Below, in pieces: positions 1 through 5,389 of a stretch of 10,150 bases of DNA; position 1 is the stretch's first letter; each line of letters begins with the position of its first letter. The notes below the pieces were generated by a model that had not been told where the DNA came from, did not search any database, and saw only the letters and a program-made list of their open reading frames with translations. The stretch is from positions 1 to 10,150 of the forward strand of contig CAMOZF010000042.1 in assembly GCA_946630765.1 (NCBI GenBank), given 5' to 3'. This DNA is from an uncultured Lachnospiraceae bacterium (GTDB lineage Bacteria > Bacillota_A > Clostridia > Lachnospirales > Lachnospiraceae). Both the position numbers and the translations under genes were made by a program.

Positions 1-342
1 TGCTTTGACGCAAAGGAATGCAAGACCGACACATTCCCCCTGGCGAATGTACATGAGCATCAGGTAAAGTTCATGAAGGACATGGAGGTCCAGCAGGGCA
101 TTTCATTTCTTCTGATCTATTACACTGAGCGGCATGAGGTATATTATCTTCCCTTCCGGGATCTCGAGAGATTCTGGGAACGGATGCAGAAGGGCGGCAG
201 GAAAAGTTTTACCTTCGATGAGATCGACAGAACCTACCGCGTGGAACTGAAAAAAGAGCTTTTTGTCCATTTTCTGGAAGCTCTGCAGCTGGATCTTCTG
301 AGCAGAGAGGATGGCTCGGAGGATCAACGTGAAAGGGGGTAA
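1..342 (+). CDS. recU: Holliday junction resolvase RecU, C-terminal part (5' end outside window)
   Basis: RecU is the Firmicutes endonuclease that binds and cuts four-way Holliday junctions during recombinational repair and chromosome segregation. Frame 1 is open from the first base, giving 113 residues. The fragment begins with FDAKEC, which aligns with the FEAKET catalytic motif of Bacillus subtilis RecU as I remember it; the Asp and Lys at fragment residues 3 and 5 match the metal-binding and catalytic Glu and Lys. The block FPL..VHEHQ and a later GGRKS-FDE stretch also match the family. RecU is about 200 residues, so roughly the first 90 are missing here, including the upstream catalytic Asp. 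An internal ATG at 73 is not the start, because conserved catalytic sequence lies before it. In B. subtilis recU pairs with the penicillin-binding protein gene ponA; here the next gene is a zinc-ribbon membrane protein 5 bases away, probably co-transcribed. Confidence 0.9.
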   Translation, partial: CFDAKECKTDTFPLANVHEHQVKFMKDMEVQQGISFLLIYYTERHEVYYLPFRDLERFWERMQKGGRKSFTFDEIDRTYRVELKKELFVHFLEALQLDLLSREDGSEDQRERG

Positions 343-347
343 AGAAC

Positions 348-2165
348 ATGATTTGCAGTAACTGCGGGAAAACAGTGAATGACGGTGCGAAATTCTGTCC
401 GTTCTGCGGAACAGCGGTGACGATCCGTCCGGTTTCCGTGGAAAATGCGCAGCCGGCGCCGGAAGCGCCGCAGGGCGGTCTTCAGACCATCGGTCCGGAG
501 CCCGGCCTTCAGACGATCGGCCCGGAAACTGCAGGAAACGGCCCGGTAAACGTCGGTCAGCCCGCGCAGGCAGGTGCCGCACCGCAGGTAAATCCTGTGC
601 CGATGGGCGCACCGGTGAATCCGCAGCCGATGCCCGGAACGCCGGTGAATCCGCAGCCGGTCCCCGGAGGGATGGCGGATCCCGGTACAGCGCAGCCGAA
701 AAAGAAGAAAAAATGGCTGATCCCCGTGATTATCGCTGGCGCAGGAAGCCTTCTTCTGATCGGTCTGATGGCGGCGATTTTCATCTTTGTTTTCGGAAAC
801 AGGAAGGTGCCCGTCGATATCAACGAGTACCTGCAGGTGAACTTCAGTGGCTATGACGGCTACGGGGAGGCGGACTGGACGCTCGACAAGACCCGTTTCC
901 TGGAGGATTACGGCGAGAAGTTGAAATACAAAGGAAAAAACGGTCAGGAAGGCATGACGGCCGCAGAGCTTGTCCTGAACGCCGTATATCCGTCGCTGAG
1001 CGAGATGTTCGAGCTGTCAAACGGTCAGGACATCACCGTGGCATGGGACTATGTTGAAGAGCTTTCGGACGTCGTCAACGTGGAGCTCAGCGCGGAACCG
1101 AAGACCATCACGGTCAGCGGTCTTCAGGAAGTGCAGGAATTCGATCCCTTTGAAACGCTGGAAATCACCTATTCCGGCTACAACGGAACAGGAAGGGTGA
1201 GCGAAGCGAAGTTTACCGGAACGGATCCTGTCTATGAGGATCTCTATCTGGACTACGATTACTATGACTATGAAGGCCTCAAAAACGGGGATGAAATCAC
1301 CTTCTCGATGGATCTTGAGGACTACATGAGAGAGTATCTTGTCTCCGAGTACGGCATGGTTCCCTCTGTGACGGAGAAAACGGTCACGGTTGAGGGCCTG
1401 TCGGAGGTGGAGAGCTTCGATCCCTTTGAAGGCGTAGAGGTCGTCTTCGCTGGCATGAGCGGTTCCGGCTATGTTGATACAATCAATATTGACAACGCCG
1501 ACCCGCTGGCTAAAGAGATCTATTTCGAGCATCCGTACGAATATACGCTCAAAAACGGCGACGAGGTCGTGATCTCGATCGACGAGGATTATTATTCGGG
1601 CGACTGGTTTGTGGATAACTACGGAAAGGCCATTTCAACATTTGAGAAGACCTATGTCGTATCGGGTCTGCCGGGATACTATACCGACCTTTCGGAGATT
1701 CCCGCAGAGGAAATTGATGCGATCAATTCCGGCGTTGTTGCGGTTTACCGGGACGAGATCATGCCCGAATATAAAGATATGGGCTTCACGCTCGTGGACA
1801 TGATGCCGCTCGGCGCAGTGCTCATGACGAAGGAGAATGCCGAGGACTACACAAGCTACGATAATATCCTCTATCTGTTCTATCAGATGGAGATCGCTGT
1901 CGAGGGCAGTGATAATGTATTCGTTTACGAGCCGGTTTACCTGACGGATGTCGAATACGACGAAACGGGCGCCTTCAATTACGAGTTCAACGCGGATGAC
2001 CTCCGTCTTGCAACCTCAGAGAAGGTTCATCTGGAGAATGATTCCTACTATCTGGATATCCGCGCCTATGACAGCACGGATGCGATGACAGAGGTTCTGC
2101 TGCCGGAGACCGACAGCCGGAACGCGGGAATGATCGAAGCAGGCTCCACGCTCAGCGTCGGATAA
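348..2165 (+). CDS. Zinc-ribbon, single-pass membrane protein with three tandem outer domains, function unknown
   Basis: This 605-residue protein has no function I can name. It starts with a zinc ribbon (C3, C6, C17 and C20 as two CxxC/CPxC knuckles). A low-complexity Pro/Gly/Gln linker (about 25-117) follows, holding short duplications: LQTIGPE twice and PVNPQPxPG twice. A Lys run (118-122) then precedes one membrane segment (about 123-148). The positive charges before the segment and the cytoplasmic zinc ribbon suggest N-in, C-out. Outside are three copies of a domain (about 157-259, 260-351, 352-441), each with an FSGY/YSGY/FAGM-type strand, an NG(D/Q)(E/D)-V/I strand and a closing T(V/I)TVSGL or similar. 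The rest (442-605) is a different acidic, Tyr-rich domain without recognised motifs. The layout resembles other Firmicutes zinc-ribbon membrane proteins such as TcaA/YvbJ-like ones. The start has a good site (AGGGGG about 7 bases upstream). It probably shares a transcript with recU. Confidence 0.85.
   Translation: MICSNCGKTVNDGAKFCPFCGTAVTIRPVSVENAQPAPEAPQGGLQTIGPEPGLQTIGPETAGNGPVNVGQPAQAGAAPQVNPVPMGAPVNPQPMPGTPVNPQPVPGGMADPGTAQPKKKKKWLIPVIIAGAGSLLLIGLMAAIFIFVFGNRKVPVDINEYLQVNFSGYDGYGEADWTLDKTRFLEDYGEKLKYKGKNGQEGMTAAELVLNAVYPSLSEMFELSNGQDITVAWDYVEELSDVVNVELSAEPKTITVSGLQEVQEFDPFETLEITYSGYNGTGRVSEAKFTGTDPVYEDLYLDYDYYDYEGLKNGDEITFSMDLEDYMREYLVSEYGMVPSVTEKTVTVEGLSEVESFDPFEGVEVVFAGMSGSGYVDTINIDNADPLAKEIYFEHPYEYTLKNGDEVVISIDEDYYSGDWFVDNYGKAISTFEKTYVVSGLPGYYTDLSEIPAEEIDAINSGVVAVYRDEIMPEYKDMGFTLVDMMPLGAVLMTKENAEDYTSYDNILYLFYQMEIAVEGSDNVFVYEPVYLTDVEYDETGAFNYEFNADDLRLATSEKVHLENDSYYLDIRAYDSTDAMTEVLLPETDSRNAGMIEAGSTLSVG
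612..671 (+). repeat. Two-copy 30-base direct repeat in the linker of the zinc-ribbon gene
   Basis: Two adjacent 30-base units at 612-641 and 642-671 encode PVNPQPMPGT and PVNPQPVPGG. Their first 18 bases (CCGGTGAATCCGCAGCCG) are identical, which points to a fairly recent in-frame duplication. A related, more diverged pair encoding LQTIGPE lies at 480-500 and 507-527. The repeats only lengthen the flexible linker between zinc ribbon and membrane segment. Confidence 0.8.
816..1670 (+). repeat. Three tandem protein-domain repeats (outer part of the zinc-ribbon protein)
   Basis: Translated residues 157-441 split into three homologous units of about 91-103 residues. Copies two and three begin with FDPFE(T/G)(L/V)E, continue with a (Y/F)(S/A)G..G.G strand, contain LKNGDE(I/V) and end with EKT..V.GL. 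Copy one shares the FSGYDGYG strand, the NGQDITV strand and the closing KTITVSGL but is longer in the middle. The DNA has diverged, so the duplication is old. The alternating hydrophobic pattern suggests small beta-sandwich domains; this is inference. Confidence 0.75.
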
Positions 2166-2207
2166 GCAGAAATCTTCCAGAAAGCCTCGGGGATTTCCAA
2201 ATTGTTC

Positions 2208-2236
2208 TTGCAAAACCTGTGAAAATGTGATACATT
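2208..2236 (+). promoter_or_regulatory. Probable promoter of tRNA-Leu, extended -10 type
   Basis: A -35-like TTGCAA (2208-2213) is followed, after exactly 17 bases, by a -10-like TACATT (2231-2236), preceded by TGA (2228-2230), which fits an extended -10. Each hexamer matches consensus at 4 of 6 positions. Transcription would start near 2243, about 7 bases before the mature tRNA. The spacer and -10 lie inside a perfect palindrome, so the promoter may be controlled. Confidence 0.5.
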
Positions 2237-2245
2237 TTCACAGGT
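2215..2245. promoter_or_regulatory. Perfect 14-bp inverted repeat just upstream of tRNA-Leu
   Basis: ACCTGTGAAAATGT (2215-2228) is followed by the three bases GAT and then by its exact reverse complement (2232-2245). It ends 4 bases before the tRNA and covers the spacer, the -10 and the expected start of the tRNA promoter. No T-run follows on the + strand (next bases AACTGCC), so it is not a standard terminator for the upstream gene. On the - strand it is followed only by about four T. A dimeric repressor site or a U-less terminator/processing hairpin for read-through from 348-2165 are both possible. Confidence 0.6.
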
Positions 2246-2249
2246 AACT

Positions 2250-2332
2250 GCCGGTGTGTCGGAATGGCAGACGATGCAGACTCAAAATCTGTTGCGGGGT
2301 ACCGCGTGCGGGTTCAAGTCCCGCCACCGGCA
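2250..2332 (+). tRNA. tRNA-Leu, anticodon CAA (reads UUG)
   Basis: The 83-base sequence folds as a class II tRNA. The acceptor stem GCCGGTG (2250-2256) pairs with CACCGGC (2325-2331), with discriminator A2332 as in leucine tRNAs. The D arm spans about 2258-2272. The anticodon stem GCAGA/TCTGT (one G-U pair) closes loop CTCAAAA (2281-2287), so the anticodon is CAA (2283-2285). The long variable arm has GCGG/CCGC (2294-2297/2302-2305). The T arm GCGGG-TTCAAGT-CCCGC is at 2308-2324. CCA is not encoded and must be added after transcription. A run of five T (2333-2337) follows directly and may help end transcription. Confidence 0.95.
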
Positions 2333-2348
2333 TTTTTGAAAAATATAC

Positions 2349-2377
2349 TTGCATGCAGCGCCTTGTTCTGTTATAAT
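2349..2377 (+). promoter_or_regulatory. Near-consensus housekeeping promoter for secG
   Basis: TTGCAT (2349-2354) and a perfect TATAAT (2372-2377) are separated by 17 bases, the optimum for the vegetative sigma factor. Transcription should start near 2384, leaving a leader of about 37 bases before secG. The promoter starts only 17 bases after the tRNA, so secG probably has its own transcript. Confidence 0.85.
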
Positions 2378-2420
2378 AATATGGTGCGCAATTGCAAGAA
2401 TGGTTTTAAAGGAGTATGAT

Positions 2421-2663
2421 ATGGCTGCTACAGTAATCAGATATATCTTAATGAGCATTTTCGGACTGATCGGTCTTGTACTGATCGTGATCATCATGCT
2501 TCAGGAAGGCAAGTCGGCCGGCCTTGGCACAATCGGCGGCATGGCGGATTCCTACTGGGAGAAGAACAGATCACGTTCAGCGGAAGGAAAGCTGGAAAAG
2601 ATTACGAAAATCGCCGCAATCGCATTTTTCGTAATCGCTTTTGCGCTTGCTTTCAACTTCTGA
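2421..2663 (+). CDS. secG: Preprotein translocase subunit SecG
   Basis: SecG is the small, non-essential third subunit of the SecYEG channel in the cytoplasmic membrane and eases SecA-driven protein export. The 80-residue product has the family shape: a first hydrophobic segment (about 6-27), a short loop with the conserved QEGKSAGLG-GG stretch (28-40), a charged part (47-61), and a second hydrophobic segment (about 62-79). ATG 2421 is chosen because AAAGGAG (about 2408-2413) sits at the right distance. An in-frame ATG at 2400 and a TTG at 2349 extend the frame but lie before the ribosome site, and the TTG lies in the promoter. In many Firmicutes secG is followed by rnr and smpB; here smpB follows but rnr does not. 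Confidence 0.93.
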   Translation: MAATVIRYILMSIFGLIGLVLIVIIMLQEGKSAGLGTIGGMADSYWEKNRSRSAEGKLEKITKIAAIAFFVIAFALAFNF

Positions 2664-2681
2664 TCTGATTTTATCACATCA

Positions 2682-2718
2682 GAAACGCTCCGGTCAGAGA
2701 TGCCGGAGCGTTTCTTTT
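2682..2718 (+). terminator. Intrinsic terminator after secG
   Basis: GAAACGCTCCGG (2682-2693) pairs perfectly with CCGGAGCGTTTC (2703-2714) across a 9-base loop and is followed by TTTT (2715-2718). It lies 18 bases after the secG stop and should separate secG from smpB transcription. Confidence 0.9.
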
Positions 2719-2731
2719 ACACAGACTGTGT
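2719..2731. repeat. Short palindrome between terminator and smpB
   Basis: ACACAG-A-CTGTGT is a perfect 6+1+6 palindrome just after the T-tail of the secG terminator and 25 bases before the smpB ATG at 2756. It could be a regulator site for smpB, but a palindrome this short can occur by chance. Confidence 0.3.
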
Positions 2732-2755
2732 CGATTTCCATAGATGGTGACTGTT

Positions 2756-3226
2756 ATGAAGGAAGACATGAAACTGATCGCCAATAACAAAAAGGCGTAT
2801 CACGACTATTTTATTGAGGACTCCTATGAGTGCGGAATCGTGCTTTCAGGGACCGAGGTCAAATCTCTCCGGCTCGGAAAGGGCAGCATCAAGGAAAGCT
2901 TTATCAGGATCCGCGACGGGGAGGCAGTGATCCTCGGAATGCACATCAGTCCCTATGAGAAGGGCAATATCTTCAACCGCGATCCGCTGAGGGAGCGGAA
3001 GCTTCTCCTGCACAAAAAGGAGATCCAGAAGATTTCGCAGAAACTGAGCGAGCAGGGCTACACCCTGATTCCGCTGGAGGTGTATTTCAGAGGCAGCCTC
3101 GTCAAGGTGAAGATCGCGCTTGCAAAGGGCAAGAAGCTTTACGACAAGCGGGAAGCGATCGCGAAAAAGGATGCAATGCGGGAAGTGGAGCGTTCATTCC
3201 GTGACCGGGAGAAAAAAGGTTACTGA
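2756..3226 (+). CDS. smpB: SsrA-binding protein SmpB
   Basis: SmpB binds tmRNA and brings it to ribosomes stalled on broken messages, where trans-translation releases the ribosome and tags the peptide for degradation. The protein shows the family blocks in order: [77 protein letters not shown], and a basic helical tail ([14 protein letters not shown]) that reaches the decoding centre. The start is uncertain. ATG 2756 gives 156 residues, the same as B. subtilis SmpB as I recall it, and an N-terminus like relatives. ATG 2744 adds four residues but has no ribosome site; ATG 2768 has AAGGAAG (2759-2765) at short spacing and would remove four. No tmRNA gene (ssrA) is seen downstream. A strong terminator lies upstream, so smpB needs its own promoter; I see no convincing one. 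Confidence 0.94.
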   Translation: MKEDMKLIANNKKAYHDYFIEDSYECGIVLSGTEVKSLRLGKGSIKESFIRIRDGEAVILGMHISPYEKGNIFNRDPLRERKLLLHKKEIQKISQKLSEQGYTLIPLEVYFRGSLVKVKIALAKGKKLYDKREAIAKKDAMREVERSFRDREKKGY

Positions 3227-3257
3227 TTGGGACATACAGAAAAGGAGACTGCAGGAT

Positions 3258-4190
3258 ATGAACGGAACAGAGAAGGCCAGAAAGCTTCAGGATAATATCA
3301 ACCGTGTTCTGATCGGCAAGAAGGAAGTGGTCAGAGATGTTGTGACCTGTTTCCTTGCGGACGGACACATCCTTCTGGAGGATGTGCCGGGCGTCGGCAA
3401 AACCACGCTTGCGACCGCGCTTTCCGCGTCGATGGACTGCAGCTTCGGAAGAATCCAGTTCACGCCGGATACGCTGCCAACGGACGTCACCGGCACCGCG
3501 GTCTATCAGATGCAGCTGCAGGAATTTGTCTATCAGCCCGGCGTCGTGATGAATCACATCATCCTTGCGGACGAGATCAACCGGACCTCGCCCAAAACGC
3601 AGTCGGGACTTCTGGAGGCGATGGAGGAGAAGCAGGTGACGGTGGACGGGAAGATTTACCCGCTGCCCGAGCCCTTCCTTGTGATCGCAACGCAGAACCC
3701 GATCGAGTATCTCGGGACCTACCCGCTGCCGGAGGCGCAGCTCGACCGCTTCATGATGAAGCTCTCGATCGGCTATCCTTCTCCGGCGGAGGAGATCCGC
3801 ATGGGGCAGCGTTTCGTGGCAGGGGAAGCGCAGAAGAAGCTTCATCCGGTGCTGACGACGGACGATATCCTGTCGATGCGGGAAGAGCTGAAGAGTGTCG
3901 CCGTGAGCGACAAGGTGCTGTCCTACACAGAGGACATCATTTCTGCGACGAGAAATGACGAGGGCTTCTCCCTGGGCGCAAGTCCGAGAGCGATGCTCCA
4001 TCTTCTCAGCGCGGCGAGAGCGGCGGCGTATCTGGATGACCGGGACTATGTGGTTCCCGACGATATCAAATCCGCCGCGGAAAAGGTGCTTCCGCACCGG
4101 CTCGTGCTTTCATCGGAAGCGCGCATCAGAAAAGAATCCCCGAAGGCGCTTCTTCACGCGCTGATCGGCAGAATCCGTGTCCCGGTATAA
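3258..4190 (+). CDS. MoxR-family AAA+ ATPase
   Basis: MoxR proteins are AAA+ ATPases believed to act as chaperones that mature or activate partner proteins, often vWA-domain or DUF58 proteins encoded next to them. The 310-residue protein has all core motifs: Walker A (PGVGKTT, 44-50), the PTDVTG block (74-79), Walker B (ILADEIN, 102-108; D105, E106), sensor 1 in ATQNP (144-148, N147), the arginine finger in LPEAQLDRF (R164), and sensor 2 in GASPRA (R244). The C-terminal lid domain ends at the stop, a normal MoxR length. The frame is open upstream into smpB, but ATG 3258 is chosen because AAAGGAG (3241-3247) precedes it and the family N-terminus fits. It is 31 bases after smpB without a terminator and ends 4 bases before the DUF58 gene, so it is probably part of that operon. 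Confidence 0.92.
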   Translation: MNGTEKARKLQDNINRVLIGKKEVVRDVVTCFLADGHILLEDVPGVGKTTLATALSASMDCSFGRIQFTPDTLPTDVTGTAVYQMQLQEFVYQPGVVMNHIILADEINRTSPKTQSGLLEAMEEKQVTVDGKIYPLPEPFLVIATQNPIEYLGTYPLPEAQLDRFMMKLSIGYPSPAEEIRMGQRFVAGEAQKKLHPVLTTDDILSMREELKSVAVSDKVLSYTEDIISATRNDEGFSLGASPRAMLHLLSAARAAAYLDDRDYVVPDDIKSAAEKVLPHRLVLSSEARIRKESPKALLHALIGRIRVPV

Positions 4191-4194
4191 GATC

Positions 4195-5388
4195 ATGAAG
4201 AAAAGACATCTCAGAAAAAGACAACTGATCCCGTGGCTGATCCTGCTTCTTCTGTTTGCAGGATCTCTTGTCGCGATCAGCTTCTACGGCGGTACGGTGA
4301 GCTACAGCCTTTTCTTTGCGGTGCTTTTCATCCCCGTGATCTGTCTTATTTACCTTCTGATCGTTTATTTACGGTTTCGTATCTATCAGGAGATCGGCAG
4401 CCGGACCTTTGTGTCCGGCGAACCGGTGTCCTATTTTTTTACCCTGCAGAATGAAGACCGTCTTGCCTTCAGCTCGGTGCGTGTGGAATTCTTCTCGGAT
4501 TTTTCGAGAATCGAGCAACTTCCGGACAATCCGGAATACGAGCTGCTGCCGGGAGACCGCTACACCTATGAAACGCGGATTATCTGCCGCTACAGGGGCG
4601 AGTACGAGGTGGGCGTGAGCCGTGTGGTCATGACGGATTTTCTGCGGCTGTTCCGAATCCCCTACCGTTTCCCGGGAACGCTTCGCGTGACGGTGCTTCC
4701 GAAAATCGTCGAAATCAACGAGATGGAATCCATCCGAAAGCTCATGGCGCGGCTCCAGCGGGAGCAGTCGCCGGACGCCTCGGAGCCGGATGCGGTGCTT
4801 CGCGACTATGTACCGGGCGATCCCGAGAAAAGGATCAGCTGGCGTATGACGGCGCGTGCCGGGAAACTGAAGGTGCGAAATCTTCTGTCCGAGCAGCAGA
4901 ACGGCATCTCGATCCTCTGCGATCTCGCGCGCCCGGATGAGGAGACGCAGGCACAGTATCTGCCGCCGGAGAACAAGCTTCTGGAGCTTCTGATCGCGAT
5001 CGTTCTTCACACGGCGGAGAGAAATATCCCTTCGACCGTCCTCTATAACGGGACGCAGCGGAAGCAGAAGGTGCAGAATATCGGCGGCTTTGAGGAATTC
5101 TACCGCGAGACCGCCTCGATCGTTTTCGGAAGGACGGAGGAATATGCCGCCTTTCTTCAGAATCCGGAGACGGTGCGGGAAATCCAGCGTTCACGCCTTC
5201 TTTTCATGCTGAGCCGCGAGATGACGAAAGAATTTTACGGCGCGGCGCAGGATGCCGTGCGGGCGGGACATGACGTCGTGATCTATCTGATCAGCGATCA
5301 GGAGGTTCCGGACTTCGCAGTTTCGGAGGGCGAACGCCTTCTTGTCGTGCCGATCGGGGCGGAACAGGATCTTCTGGAGGTGCTTTAG
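4195..5388 (+). CDS. DUF58 domain-containing membrane protein
   Basis: DUF58 proteins sit beside MoxR ATPases and are thought to be their membrane partners; their biochemical job is unknown. The 397-residue form has a basic N-terminus, two hydrophobic segments (about 11-30 and 37-58) and a long soluble region. The DUF58 signature LRDYVPGDP-KRISWRMTAR lies at 202-221, followed by L-VR (225-228). Next is a vWA-like strand ILCDLARPDEE (240-250), in which the usual DxSxS metal-site pattern is not kept. The start is uncertain: ATG 4195 follows the moxR stop by 4 bases and has no strong ribosome site, suggesting translational coupling. GTG 4177 would overlap moxR by 14 bases and add six residues. 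The stop is followed after one base by the ATG of the next gene. Confidence 0.88.
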   Translation: MKKRHLRKRQLIPWLILLLLFAGSLVAISFYGGTVSYSLFFAVLFIPVICLIYLLIVYLRFRIYQEIGSRTFVSGEPVSYFFTLQNEDRLAFSSVRVEFFSDFSRIEQLPDNPEYELLPGDRYTYETRIICRYRGEYEVGVSRVVMTDFLRLFRIPYRFPGTLRVTVLPKIVEINEMESIRKLMARLQREQSPDASEPDAVLRDYVPGDPEKRISWRMTARAGKLKVRNLLSEQQNGISILCDLARPDEETQAQYLPPENKLLELLIAIVLHTAERNIPSTVLYNGTQRKQKVQNIGGFEEFYRETASIVFGRTEEYAAFLQNPETVREIQRSRLLFMLSREMTKEFYGAAQDAVRAGHDVVIYLISDQEVPDFAVSEGERLLVVPIGAEQDLLEVL

Positions 5389-5389
5389 G

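Noticed and set aside
103..612. A - strand open frame across the recU/zinc-ribbon junction
   Set aside because: Both + strand genes are supported by family motifs and ribosome sites; the antisense product looks like a composition artefact.
2169..2197. GAAATC...GATTTC as a terminator after the zinc-ribbon gene
   Set aside because: The stem is six AT-rich pairs with G-U extensions, a mismatch near the loop, and no T-tract.
2332..2344. ATTTTT-G-AAAAAT palindrome after tRNA-Leu as a terminator
   Set aside because: The loop would be one base and the stem has no GC pairs; the T-run alone may aid termination but the palindrome is not a credible hairpin.
3227..3257. tmRNA (ssrA) next to smpB
   Set aside because: Only 31 bases separate smpB from moxR, far too few for ssrA, and no tmRNA-like ends are seen elsewhere in the window.
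3102..4097. A 331-codon open frame on the - strand opposite moxR
   Set aside because: The + strand carries all MoxR motifs; the antisense translation shows no family signature and is biased in composition.
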